NCBI RefSeq assembly: GCF_033449965.1
Contig: NZ_CP137761.1
Coordinates: forward strand, 1,984,001 to 2,048,000
DNA from: Bacillus sp. T3
GTDB taxonomy: Bacteria > Bacillota > Bacilli > Bacillales > Cytobacillaceae
Reading direction: 5' to 3'
DNA: 64,000 bases
Each line of letters starts with the position of its first letter. The stretch's first letter is position 1. The notes under the pieces are model-generated. The model saw only the letters and a list, made by a program, of their open reading frames with translations. It was not told where the DNA came from and did no database searches. A program made the position numbers and the translations under genes. Positions 38,016 through 46,960 of this stretch are shown here, in pieces.

Positions 38016-38585
38016 TCTATTGACCAAAACGTAGCTTGAGAACCGCAAAAGTGGACGATAGAGAGCTTCTATTGACCAAAACGGAGCTAGAGAATCGCGA
38101 AAGTGGACGATAGAGAGCTTCTATTGACCAAAAAGGAGCTTGAGAATCGTAAAAATGGACGATAGAGAGCTTCTATTGACCAAAACGGAGCTTGAGAACC
38201 GCAAAAGTGGACGATAGAGGGCTTCTATTGACCAAAACGGAGCTAGAGAATAGCGAAAGTGGACGATAGAGAGCTTCTATTGACCAAAACGGAGCTAGAG
38301 AATCGCGAAAGTGGACGATAGAGAGCTTCTATTGACCAAAAAGGAGCTTGAGAATCGTAAAAATGGACGATAGAGAGCTTCTATCGACCAAAACGGAGCT
38401 TGAGAATCGTAAAAATGGTCGATAAAGAGCTTCTGCTATTGACCAAAACGTAGCTAGAGAATCGCGAAAGTGGACGATAGAGAGCTCCTATTGACCAAAA
38501 CGGAGCTTGAGAATCGTAAAAATGGACGATAGAGAGCTTCTATCATTGACCAAAACGTAGCTTGAGAACCGCAAAGTGGTCAAAT
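38016..38585 (+). repeat. 52-bp tandem repeat array, 11 units
   Basis: Fills most of the 665-bp gap before the subtilase. TGACC (or CGACC) starts recur at 38021, 38073, 38125, 38177, 38229, 38281, 38333, 38385, 38440, 38492 and 38547, that is 52-bp spacing with two 55-bp steps. Each unit reads roughly CTATTGACCAAAACGGAGCT, GAGAATCG, then TGGACGATAGAG. The two ends of a unit can pair (TATCGACCA with TGGTCGATA is perfect in the eighth unit). There are no unique spacers and no open frame. Confidence 0.92.
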
Positions 38586-38658
38586 GACCTAATTTTCCTT
38601 GGATATTTCTCCTTGTTTTGAAAAAAGATAAGGATAATGATCTGTAAGGAGTGGCATT

Positions 38659-40033
38659 ATGAGGAAAATAAAGAGGTCCGTAAGGGTATTAAGTGCAATA
38701 GCGATCATTCTAATTAGCGTTATTTCCTACAATGGGATAAAGCAAAGTCAGCGCAATTCCATTCAACAGGTGAATAATGACCAAAGTAGTCGATTTTTAT
38801 ATAAGACAACCAAGCTCCAAAATGTAGGGACTCAATCACATCTAATGAAGGTCAACAGCATTGCAATGGGAGAGACAATCAAAGGGCATTTGCGAAACGA
38901 TCCGTCGGTCCATTTAATCAAACACACAAAAACAAATGAAAGCCATTTTAATAAAAATGAAGTGACGGTAAAATTTAAACAACATCCTACGCAAGCACAA
39001 TTGAATCAAATAACACAGGAAATTCAAGGCAGGGTTTTGAAGAACTTAGATTCCACGATTGTGTTTCTCTCAGGAAATATGAATACCGATGAACTGATTC
39101 AATATTTTAAGAACAAAGATAACGTTGAATTTGCCGAACCTAACTACCTTTATTTACAAAATGAAACAGGTCCCAACGATTTGCTTTATCAAGAGCAGTA
39201 TCAATGGAACTTGCCAGCTATACGGACAGAGGTTGGCTGGGATGTAACGCGGGGAAAGAGGATATTACGATTGCAGTCGTGGATACTGGAGTCGATTTAA
39301 ATCATCCTGATCTTAAAAATCGCTTAATCGAAGGGTATAACGTGCTTGAAAACAACCATTATCCAGATGATGATAATGGACACGGCACCCATGTTGCTGG
39401 AATTATCGCCTCTGAGACAAATAACGAGCAAGGTGTTGCAGGCATCACGTGGTTTAATAAAATCATGCCCATCAAAGCGATGGAGGCAAAGGGCTATGGA
39501 ACAACGTTTGACATAGCTAAAGGCATAATTTGGGCAACTGACCATGGTGCTGATGTTATTAACTTAAGCTTAGGGAATTATCAGCCATCAGCACTAATGA
39601 AACAGGCGGTTGATTATGCTTATAAAAAAAATGTTGTTATGATTGTTGCGGCTGGAAATGATAATTCAAAACAACCAAGCTACCGGCTTCCTATCCAGAG
39701 GTACTGGCTGTTTCTGCAGTTGATTCTTCAGGCAAGAGAGCTACTTTTTCAAACTATGGAAATTATATTGATGTGACTGCACCAGGTGTGCAAATACCAA
39801 GTACGTACTTTAATCAGCAATATGCTGCACTGTCGGGGACTTCAATGGCGGCACCACACGTTGCAGGACTTGCGGGATTGGTTCGTTCAGCTAATCCGAA
39901 GCTTTCAAATAAACAAGTAATGAGCATTATTAAAAGTACGGCTTATGATTTAGGTATTAAAGGAAATGATATTGAATATGGCAAAGGGCTTATCGATGTT
40001 CGAAAAGCCCTAGAAAAAGCAGAAGCAAAATAA
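38659..40033 (+). pseudogene. Secreted subtilisin-like (S8) serine protease, frameshifted twice
   Basis: One preproenzyme spread over three frames. It has a signal anchor (residues 6-24), a propeptide (NEVTVKFKQHPTQAQLNQITQEI, ending near NVEFAEPNYLY), then the catalytic domain with AVVDTGVDLNHPDL (Asp), GHGTHVAGIIAS (His), AAGNDNS (oxyanion Asn) and LSGTSMAAPHVAGLAGL (Ser). Breaks: one A missing near 39257 (GGGGAAAGAGG) and one C missing near 39683 (TACCGGCTTCC should give YPASYPEVLAVSAV). Restored length about 458. All three catalytic residues are intact. Confidence 0.88.
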
Positions 40034-40050
40034 ATTGTAATGGTACGGTC

Positions 40051-40082
40051 ACGAGCTCTTTCAGTAGGGCTCGTTTTTATTT
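40051..40082 (+). terminator. Terminator of the subtilase gene
   Basis: ACGAGC and GCTCGT pair around TCTTTCAGTAGG, then a T-rich run. Confidence 0.75.
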
Positions 40083-40157
40083 TATGGAAAAAAACGGGTT
40101 TACACGTACATCGTACAAAGATTGGGAATATGAATGCATATAAGGAGGATGGTTCAA

Positions 40158-41012
40158 ATGCCTACTTTTGATCAAGTTACAGTTACAGGTGATCTCACGG
40201 TTGATGGAAAGACACAATTAGGAAATTTATCGACGAACATTGTAACAATTACCGGAAATGAAACAGTTCAAGGAAATTTAGCCGTCAATGGAAATGCACA
40301 ATTGGGGAGTTCAGCTATAAATTCAGTTAGAGTTACCGGGAATTTATCTGTAAGTGGTAATACCCAATTAGGTACATCAATTATTGATACTGTACAAATA
40401 GCTGGAAATTTGACAGTGAACGGAAACACTCAATTAGGAAGGTTGCTAACGGATACAGTGAACGTTGCTGGAAATGAATCCGTTCAGGGGAACTTAACGG
40501 TAAATGGGAATACACAGCTGGGTAATTCCCCATCAGATACGTTAATCGTATCGGGAAATGAATCCGTTCAGGGTGATTTAGTCGTCAGCGGAAATACGAT
40601 TCTAGGTAATAAATCAAGCAATACAGTGAAAATAAACGGTGGCTTGTCTGTGTCAGGTGGGACACAACTAGAAGGACTAGAGGTTCATGGGAACACCCAA
40701 TTTGGAACTGGCCCTTCCGATACAGTTAATATTAACGGGCAAGGCTTTGTTTCAGGAAATTTAGTTATTGATGGTTCGTTAATCGTGAACGAAAACACCC
40801 AGCTGGGTAACACTGGTTCCGAAAAAATTAATCTCATTGGCGAACTTGAAAATCGATTGGATGGAAATATTAAAATCCAGCCGAAAAACAATCTTGCATT
40901 CCTCGGTGCTGGAAATGGAATTATTTTGACTGCACCAAACAAAACATGTTGGCTATTGACCGTTGATAACAATGGAAAGTTAACAACAACCTGTGTGGAT
41001 TGTCCATCTTAA
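40158..41012 (+). CDS. Beta-repeat (GN-L-V-GN-QLG) protein of unknown function
   Basis: 284 residues with no signal peptide. From residue 6 to about 235 the chain is about ten repeats of 19-34 residues with consensus V-x-GN-L-x-V-x-GN-T-QLG (for example NLTVNGNTQLG, DLVVSGNTILG), which predicts a parallel beta-helix or fibre shaft, as in phage tail spikes and surface fibres. The C-terminal ~50 residues differ (IKIQPKNNLAFLGAGNG, then three Cys in TCWLLTV...TTTCVDCPS). Starts at ATG 40158 after AAGGAGG. No phage genes are nearby, so a spore-surface or cell-surface fibre is a guess. Confidence 0.7.
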   Translation: MPTFDQVTVTGDLTVDGKTQLGNLSTNIVTITGNETVQGNLAVNGNAQLGSSAINSVRVTGNLSVSGNTQLGTSIIDTVQIAGNLTVNGNTQLGRLLTDTVNVAGNESVQGNLTVNGNTQLGNSPSDTLIVSGNESVQGDLVVSGNTILGNKSSNTVKINGGLSVSGGTQLEGLEVHGNTQFGTGPSDTVNINGQGFVSGNLVIDGSLIVNENTQLGNTGSEKINLIGELENRLDGNIKIQPKNNLAFLGAGNGIILTAPNKTCWLLTVDNNGKLTTTCVDCPS

Positions 41013-41042
41013 ATGAACAAATATCTTAAAAAGAATAGAAAT

Positions 41043-41081
41043 AGCGCACTATTAGACTACTGATAATAGTGCGCTCTCTTT
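41043..41081 (+). terminator. Terminator of the beta-repeat gene
   Basis: AGCGCACTATTA and TAATAGTGCGCT pair perfectly, followed by CTCTTTG. Confidence 0.8.
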
Positions 41082-41118
41082 GTGTTTACATGTTGTAAAT
41101 GTATCTTTGCACATGTTT

Positions 41119-41337
41119 TTAACGTCTTTTCTTTTTGGATTGATCGACGATAACATTGCTTTTTTTTACTGTTTCAAAAGTTACTTTGATATGAATCACT
41201 TTTTCACTAATACTCAAAACACTTGAGACCTTCCCTTTCCGACCTTTAATTTTTATATCGTCACCTACTGATGGGAATCGATTAAGAAGCTGGCATAATA
41301 CAAGGTTTTTGTTATCAAAAAAATGAACAGCATACAT
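41119..41337 (-). CDS. Small basic protein of unknown function
   Basis: 72 residues. The middle GDDIKIKGRKGKVSSVLSI looks like a small SH3-like barrel. The C-terminus is strongly basic (VIVDQSKKKRR). It has a GTGAGAG-type upstream site and conserved-gene-like codon use, but I cannot name the family. Confidence 0.5.
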   Translation of the reverse strand: MYAVHFFDNKNLVLCQLLNRFPSVGDDIKIKGRKGKVSSVLSISEKVIHIKVTFETVKKSNVIVDQSKKKRR

Positions 41338-41569
41338 GTTCTCTCACCTATTTCGTTTAGTATGTTGTACAAAAAAATGCAAAGTAAAAATCCTTCATAA
41401 TAAATATATGAACCTCAAAAGAAATAGACCCCACCAATCTAAATAAATTTATTTATTGGACGATTCACGATATTAATTATTTATATTTCCAATCCAAAAA
41501 AAGGGAAATGCTTGTCTCATCAAGAAATGGTTACAAGGATATAAAAATTCTAGAATTGAGGCTGAGCAT

Positions 41570-42649
41570 ATGATTGAAAACGAATTAACCAAACTTTTAA
41601 ATATTCAATTTCCAATTATTCAGGCCCCGATGGCTGGTGGAATTACTACATCTCAGTTGGTCGCGGCAGTATCAAATGGCGGAGGATTAGGGTTTATCGG
41701 GGCAGGATATATGAGTTCGGAACAATTACGGGACCAAATTCGTGAGGTGAAAAGATTAACCTCTCATCCATTTGGGGTAAATTTATTTGTTCCGAATGAT
41801 TTTAAAGTATCAGAAAATGATGTCAATCATTCTAATAAGCTACTACAACCGATTCGGAATCAACTAGGTTTAGCTGAAACGAAAAACTATAACTTGCCAA
41901 ATCAAGAGAGCAGTCTTGCCGAATTCGCTGAACAAATTAAGGTGTTGCTGGAGGAAAATATCCCAGTTTGCTCGTTTACCTTTGGGCTTCCTTCTCCAGA
42001 AATGATTGAAATACTTAAAGCAAAAAATGTTCGTCTAATCGGTACAGCAACAACGGTTCAAGAAGCTATTGCAATTGAGAAAATTGGGATGGATTTCGTG
42101 GTTGTTCAAGGCAGTGAGGCTGGTGGACATCGTGGGAATTTCATTAAAGGGGAGGAGGAAAGCTTAGTTGGTTTGATGTCGCTTATTCCACAAGTTGTCG
42201 ATAATGTTGGCCTTCCTGTTATTGCAGCAGGCGGAATAGCCGATGGAAGAGGACTACTTGCGGCATTCTGCTTAGGAGCACAGGCTGTTCAAATTGGAAC
42301 GGCATTTTTAACTTGTATCGAAAGCGGGGCACATCCCGTATATAAAAAGGCGATTGTTAAAGCGCATGAAGATGAAATGGTGTTAACCCGCGCTTTTTCT
42401 GGCAAATGTGCACGTGGGATAAATAACAAGTTTATCGAGGAAATGAGAGAGCATGAACCGTTTTTGCCAGAATTTCCAGTGCAAAATTCATTGACCCAAG
42501 ACATTCGAAAAAAGGCTTCAGCTGAAAATAATACTCAGTACATGTCGCTTTGGTCTGGACAAAGTCCGAGATTAGCCAAAATGCAAACTGTTCAATCGCT
42601 TATTCAACAAATAATGGGAGATGTTGAAATAACACGGAGGAAATTTTGA
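41570..42649 (+). CDS. Nitronate monooxygenase (2-nitropropane dioxygenase family)
   Basis: FMN enzyme oxidising alkyl nitronates such as propionate 3-nitronate. The 359 residues show IQAPMAGGITTSQLVAAVSN, GGGLGFIGAGYMS, VVVQGSEAGGHRGNF (catalytic His region) and PVIAAGGIADGRGLLAAFCL with GAQAVQIGTAFLTC (phosphate binding). Stands alone; GAGGCTGAGC precedes the ATG. Confidence 0.88.
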   Translation: MIENELTKLLNIQFPIIQAPMAGGITTSQLVAAVSNGGGLGFIGAGYMSSEQLRDQIREVKRLTSHPFGVNLFVPNDFKVSENDVNHSNKLLQPIRNQLGLAETKNYNLPNQESSLAEFAEQIKVLLEENIPVCSFTFGLPSPEMIEILKAKNVRLIGTATTVQEAIAIEKIGMDFVVVQGSEAGGHRGNFIKGEEESLVGLMSLIPQVVDNVGLPVIAAGGIADGRGLLAAFCLGAQAVQIGTAFLTCIESGAHPVYKKAIVKAHEDEMVLTRAFSGKCARGINNKFIEEMREHEPFLPEFPVQNSLTQDIRKKASAENNTQYMSLWSGQSPRLAKMQTVQSLIQQIMGDVEITRRKF

Positions 42650-42720
42650 TTTTACCTTAGTTTTATTTTGTAGAAATAAATGCATAATGGTGTTTTTATA
42701 AATGATTGGCGGGATAAGAC

Positions 42721-42998
42721 ATGTTTATAACAATCGTGATCCTTGTTTCAGTATTTATCTTAATCACTTTTTTCGTACAGTAATGAATCGTAACTGGAGA
42801 CTGATTTATTCGACGTTTGGCAACGATCAGTATTTTACTGTCATCGCAAAATTACAATCTGCTGGAATTAAGTATAAAGTCGTAATTCCCTTTAGCGGCA
42901 TGGATACTCGTAATATTCGAGTTGTTGATAATACTCAATATGATATATATGTAAAAAAGGAAGACGAACATAAAGCAATCACAAAAATCACCTGCTGA
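42721..42998 (+). pseudogene. Small membrane-anchored protein, apparently frameshifted
   Basis: ATG 42721 opens a very hydrophobic helix (FITIVILVSVFILITFFVQ) that stops at 42781. The next frame continues NRNWRLIYSTFGNDQYFTVIAKLQSAGIKYKV...VDNTQYDIYVKKEDEHKA. This resembles a one-helix anchor plus a DUF2007-like cytosolic domain. A one-base change around 42780 (CAGTAATG) would join them at about 91 residues. The alternative is that ATG 42783 alone starts a soluble protein. Function unknown. Confidence 0.45.
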
Positions 42999-43199
42999 GT
43001 TAGATGCTAAACAAAAGATAGATAGGTTAAAGTTATTTTTGCGATATCGGCTGTGTTAAACTTGTCCGTGAAATTGGAATAAATTTTGATGTTTTACCCA
43101 AGTCTTCTATAAAAATAGTAGTTTTTGAGTAAAAAAAGTAAGTTTTAACGAAGAAATCAATTATTTTTAGAAATAGAGGTTGTTTTTTATAAAAAGTGT

Positions 43200-43385
43200 A
43201 ATGTTATATGCACGACCATTAGTTTATATGCACGTTTAAATGTGGATATGATCTAAGTTCAAAAATTTATGATACAACTTTTCAAATATATGCTCGACTT
43301 TTAAAATTTATGATACAACTTTAGAAATTTATGCACATTTAGTTACGGATATGCTCAGCTAAATGCATATATGCACGTTTTGAGC
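43200..43385. repeat. Degenerate TATGCAC/TATGATAC repeat tract
   Basis: In the 540-bp gap before rnh, T/A-rich sequence repeats a TATG core about every 20 bp (TATATGCACG, TATATGCACG, GGATATGATC, TTTATGATAC, ATATATGCTCGAC, TTTATGATACAAC, TTTATGCACA, GGATATGCTC, ATATATGCACG). No open frame. Confidence 0.6.
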
Positions 43386-43428
43386 GAAGCATAACTTTAA
43401 AGGTCCTATTCTAAATAAAATACACATC

Positions 43429-43456
43429 AATGGTCACGTATAAAAACGTGACCATT
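43429..43456. terminator. Perfect 10-bp hairpin, likely terminator of the RNase H gene
   Basis: AATGGTCACG and CGTGACCATT flank an 8-nt loop. It lies 87 bp past the RNase H stop, with a weak T-rich stretch on the minus strand. Confidence 0.5.
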
Positions 43457-43542
43457 ATGTGGAAGTCAAGCAAGCTTCAAGCTCACCACTTTATGAACTT
43501 AAGTGCCTTCTGCTCAACTGCATCTTACTTACAACCACAACC

Positions 43543-44189
43543 TTATTTCCGCCCAAAGTCCGCCTTGATTTCTCCGAGGGTGTTTGTATCCCACTTCATA
43601 ATTTTATTTTGATACGAATTTTCTTTCAGCCATTTTTCTGCCCGCTCAATCATCGTCCACACTTCTTCAGTACCGGCATTGCGTACAAGGCTTGTGTTCG
43701 CCTTTTTATTCCGGACCCAAGAAAGAGCAGTGACAGAATCTGTATATATATCAGTATTCAATCCGTTTTTATTCAGCAGTGAAAGGGCATGAACGATGGC
43801 CAAAAATTCACCGATATTGTTCGTGCCGAGTATCGGACCAAAGTGAAAGAGGACTTCACCAGTTTTCGTGGAGACACCTTGGTATTCCATCATACCGGGG
43901 TTTCCGCTGCAAGCGGCATCAACGGAGATACTGTTCTCGTTCACTACAGGTTTTTCCTGTGTTTTACTACCTCCACCAGCCTTGTTGGCAGTTGCAGTTT
44001 TCCCTTTAGAGGCAGCAGAATAGCTAGTTTTCCCCTTTTAAAGGCTTTTTCGGCCTCTGCTAAGGAAGGGAAAGATTTAAAGCTAGCGCCTTGAAAGCCT
44101 TTTGTTTGCTGTTCGCATTCAGCCCAAGTGTTGAATATTCCTGTTTTTCGACCTCTCCAAACAACATAATATTTTTTCTTTTCAGCCAT
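43543..44189 (-). pseudogene. RNase HI with N-terminal hybrid-binding (viroplasmin) domain, frameshifted
   Basis: Cleaves RNA in RNA:DNA hybrids. The N-terminus KKKYYVVWRGRKTGIFNTW...FKSFPSLAEAEKAFK is the RNA:DNA hybrid-binding domain. The catalytic domain has SVDAACSGNPG (Asp), NNIGEFLAIVHAL (Glu), IYTDSVTALSWV (Asp) and GEIKADFGRK. The linker loses frame at 44032-44035, where four G on the minus strand should be five: AFKRGKTSYSAASKGK then leads straight into NENSISVDAACSG. Restored length about 216. Confidence 0.85.
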
Positions 44190-44355
44190 GTAATCTTTCC
44201 TCCAAAAAACAATCTATGTACAGTTATTTCATTCATTATAACAAACCAATTCATCACCCTCCAAAATGTCTTTTTTCTTTTTATTGATTTATAATAAAAG
44301 AGAGGTGCGAACGTAGATCTTCTGCATATCAAACTGCTTAAGGAGGTGGTTTATT

Positions 44356-44766
44356 ATGCTAAGAATGGTCTGGGGATTCTTTTTTCTAGGGAGTAGTGTT
44401 TTTAACCTAACCTACACGTTGTCGCAACCAGAATTTTATCAACAATTTGCTGAAATGGCACTCTTCAAAATTTACTCAGATATGATTGAAACAATAGTGG
44501 TGCCGTATGCCGAGTGGTTTACAATCATGCTCGTCATTTTTGAGTTGACTGTTGGGATTTTGGTTTTATCCAAAAACATCTATGCACAAATCGGATTGTA
44601 CGCAAGTCTATTGTTTACTGTCGCACTTATCCCAGTGATTCCGCCGTATACGTTTGTAAATTTTGTCGTGGCGCTTATACCGATTTACTTACTAAGAAAA
44701 TCCTATCCTAATCCTTTTTATAAAGATTTTTCTAACCTAATGCATCACCATCATCATGGGGTATGA
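44356..44766 (+). CDS. Small four-helix membrane protein with His-rich tail
   Basis: 136 residues with about four hydrophobic helices, a layout like DoxX-type or other small quinone-linked membrane proteins, but no decisive motif. It ends MHHHHHGV, a natural run of five His that could bind metal. AAGGAGGTGG ribosome site; own terminator. Confidence 0.6.
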   Translation: MLRMVWGFFFLGSSVFNLTYTLSQPEFYQQFAEMALFKIYSDMIETIVVPYAEWFTIMLVIFELTVGILVLSKNIYAQIGLYASLLFTVALIPVIPPYTFVNFVVALIPIYLLRKSYPNPFYKDFSNLMHHHHHGV

Positions 44767-44780
44767 TTACATTTTTGTTA

Positions 44781-44815
44781 AAATTCCACAAAAAACTAGT
44801 TTTGTGGAATTTTTT
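44781..44815 (+). terminator. Terminator of the four-helix protein gene
   Basis: AAATTCCACAAAA and TTTTGTGGAATTTTTT pair around AACTAG. Confidence 0.85.
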
Positions 44816-44859
44816 ATATAAACTGATAACATAAGTCGCTCGTACTTGAGGTGTTTTAC

Positions 44860-46539
44860 ATGATAAGAAAAAGAATCCGCCATATCCAACGCTATCGTGA
44901 AATTGTATATGCTTTTATCCGTTATGGATTCGGTTTTATCATAAAGGAATTAGGGCTGCTTGAAATCTTATCGTTGCCTAAACGGCTATTTGTCGAAGTG
45001 AAAACCGAGTCCCATACGAAAAATATAGGGGAACGCATTAAATTATTTCTCCAGGATCTTGGTCCGACCTTTGTAAAAATAGGGCAGGTTGCCAGTACTC
45101 GTTATGATCTTATCCCTGCTGAGATTATTGAGGAGCTAGAAAAGCTTCAGGACAATGCCCCCCAATTCGCATATGAAACAGTAGTCGAAACGATTGAACA
45201 GGAGCTCGGACACCCGATACATACAATTTTTGAGGAATTTAGTGAAATCCCACTCGCTGCCGCATCAATAGGACAAGTCCATTATGGTGTATTGAAAACA
45301 GGAGAAAAGGTTGCAGTTAAAATTCAACGTCCAAATATCACGCAAATGATTGAAACAGATTTAGAAATCCTGCATGACATCGCCTTATTGGCCGAACAGC
45401 GCCTTGACTGGGCAGCGCATTATGGAGTTCGTGATATTGTGGATGAATTCTCCAGGTCACTACGTGAAGAGATTGATTATACAGTTGAAGGTCGAAATTC
45501 AGATCGTATTGCCAAACAGTTTGTCGAGGAACCAAAGGTGATTATTCCAAAGGTGTATTGGGAGTATTCAACGAAAAGAGTCCTGACAATGGAGTATGTT
45601 GAAGGGACAAAAGTAAACGAAGAAGACAAGCTCAAACAAATAGGAATTGATAAAAAGGAATTAGCAAAGCGAATCATTGATTCCTTATTACATCAAATCT
45701 TAATCGATGGATATTTTCACGGGGATCCTCATCCTGGTAATATTTTAGCATTGCCGAATAATACCATCATATTTCTGGATTTTGGAATGGTTGGTAAACT
45801 CACACCAGAAATGAAATATCATCTTGCTTCCTTGGTAATTGCCCTCATGCGTAAAAGTACGGATGATATTATTAAATCGATCACGAATATGGGGATTGTA
45901 CCTGACAATATCAATGTTCCTTCTTTAAGAGGGGAAATTGAGAAATTGAACGAAAAATATGTGGATGTTCCATTAAGTCAGACGAGTTTAGGGCAGGTAG
46001 TTAATGATTTATTTTTAGTGGCATATCGGCATAGCATCCGCATTCCCTCGGATTTAACTTTATTAGGAAAAACGCTTCTAACGATGGAAGGGATTGTCGT
46101 TAAGCTTGATCCGGAAATAAGCATTTTAAATGTAGCAGAGCCATTTGGAAAACGACTGCTTTTAGAGCGGTTTTATCCGAAAAAAGTGGCGGGTAGCCTA
46201 TGGAATCAGTTGGTCAATTTCGGAGAATTGATTGCAGAATTTCCAAAAGGATTAAAAGAATTAACGCTTCTTTTTAAAAACGGGAAAATGCGCCAAGAAA
46301 TTTCTTTGCCTGAAATTGATGTGATTCTAGCAAAAGTAAATAAAATTGGGAATCGGATATCCTTTAGTATCGGTCTCCTCTCGTTTAGCATTATCATGCT
46401 GGGGTTAATTTTAGGTGCTTCCATTGCTGGGCAATCTTCATTTTTGCTTATGAATATTCCAATTATTGAAATTGGGACTGGATTAGCGTTTTTTATGTTT
46501 TTTCTGCTGATTATTTCTATTTTTAGGTCTGGGAAATAG
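44860..46539 (+). CDS. UbiB/ABC1 (AarF) family atypical kinase
   Basis: 559 residues. The N-terminal KxGQ motif is in FVKIGQVASTRYDLIP. Then come the Ala-rich nucleotide loop PLAAASIGQVHYG, the ion-pair Lys in VAVKIQRP, FHGDPHPGNIL (catalytic loop) and FLDFGMVG (metal-binding DFG). The C-terminus has two membrane helices (about 500-520 and 530-550). The family affects quinone or lipid metabolism; the exact substrate is not known in Bacillus. ATG 44860 is chosen over GTG 44851 because GAGGTG serves as its ribosome site. Confidence 0.88.
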   Translation: MIRKRIRHIQRYREIVYAFIRYGFGFIIKELGLLEILSLPKRLFVEVKTESHTKNIGERIKLFLQDLGPTFVKIGQVASTRYDLIPAEIIEELEKLQDNAPQFAYETVVETIEQELGHPIHTIFEEFSEIPLAAASIGQVHYGVLKTGEKVAVKIQRPNITQMIETDLEILHDIALLAEQRLDWAAHYGVRDIVDEFSRSLREEIDYTVEGRNSDRIAKQFVEEPKVIIPKVYWEYSTKRVLTMEYVEGTKVNEEDKLKQIGIDKKELAKRIIDSLLHQILIDGYFHGDPHPGNILALPNNTIIFLDFGMVGKLTPEMKYHLASLVIALMRKSTDDIIKSITNMGIVPDNINVPSLRGEIEKLNEKYVDVPLSQTSLGQVVNDLFLVAYRHSIRIPSDLTLLGKTLLTMEGIVVKLDPEISILNVAEPFGKRLLLERFYPKKVAGSLWNQLVNFGELIAEFPKGLKELTLLFKNGKMRQEISLPEIDVILAKVNKIGNRISFSIGLLSFSIIMLGLILGASIAGQSSFLLMNIPIIEIGTGLAFFMFFLLIISIFRSGK

Positions 46540-46568
46540 AAACGTTTAAAAGCATCGTTAAATTGTTC

Positions 46569-46825
46569 GTTGATTTCCGCTTCGGGTGCTCCCTTTCCGC
46601 GGGGGAGTCCAGGGAGCCTGTCTAGCTGCAGCGGCTAGGGGTTCGCAGGTCTACAGCCAATCCGTTAAGAAGGTCAAAGAACGACCTTCTTAACGGGTCG
46701 TCTTATGCCTGTCGCCCCTTGGCAAGCCGCTTCCGCTTTTCGTTCTCCTCGGAGCTATAGCGCCTGTGAGGTCTCCCAGGACACCTTCTCCCGCAGGAGT
46801 CTCGCACCTTCCACTCCAATCAACA
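46569..46825 (-). repeat. TGTTGATT element, minus orientation, with nested insert
   Basis: Outer parts match the family (GTTGATTTCCGC at one end, CCACTCCAATCAACA at the other, with CTCCCGCAGGAGTC inside). The copy is ~120 bp longer than the copies at 15361 and 49679 because a second element (about 46615-46744) lies within it. Confidence 0.75.
46615..46744. repeat. Nested hairpin element (TCTAGCTGCAGCGGC...CCGCTTCCGCTTTT)
   Basis: Contains a perfect 14-bp hairpin, CCGTTAAGAAGGTC (46662) and GACCTTCTTAACGG (46683), with loop AAAGAAC. The flanks TCTAGCTGCAGCGGCTA and GGCAAGCCGCTTCCGCTTTT look like a distinct intergenic family I associate with Bacillus genomes. Confidence 0.6.
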
Positions 46826-46960
46826 GATTCCTAAAAAATCAACAACGCTCTTTAAAAAAGCCATTTTTAAAAATAATTCCCTCGCTTTAGGTAAACAATA
46901 TTCCTATGTATTCAATTTGCTCAGCAAATTGGCAAAAAAAGCTAAAGGGGTCTGTTTACC

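Noticed and set aside
38016..38585. CRISPR array
   Set aside because: Units are contiguous 52-bp repeats with no unique spacers and no cas genes.
44060..44332. 90-codon minus-strand frame upstream of and overlapping RNase H
   Set aside because: It is an alternative frame of the RNase H N-terminus; the ATG at 44189 has the ribosome site and the domain.
44740..44766. His-tag or vector sequence because of the MHHHHHGV end
   Set aside because: The codons alternate CAC/CAT in native flanking sequence and a native terminator follows; no vector features are present.
46705..46890. 61-codon plus-strand frame
   Set aside because: It lies wholly within nested dispersed repeats and has no ribosome site.
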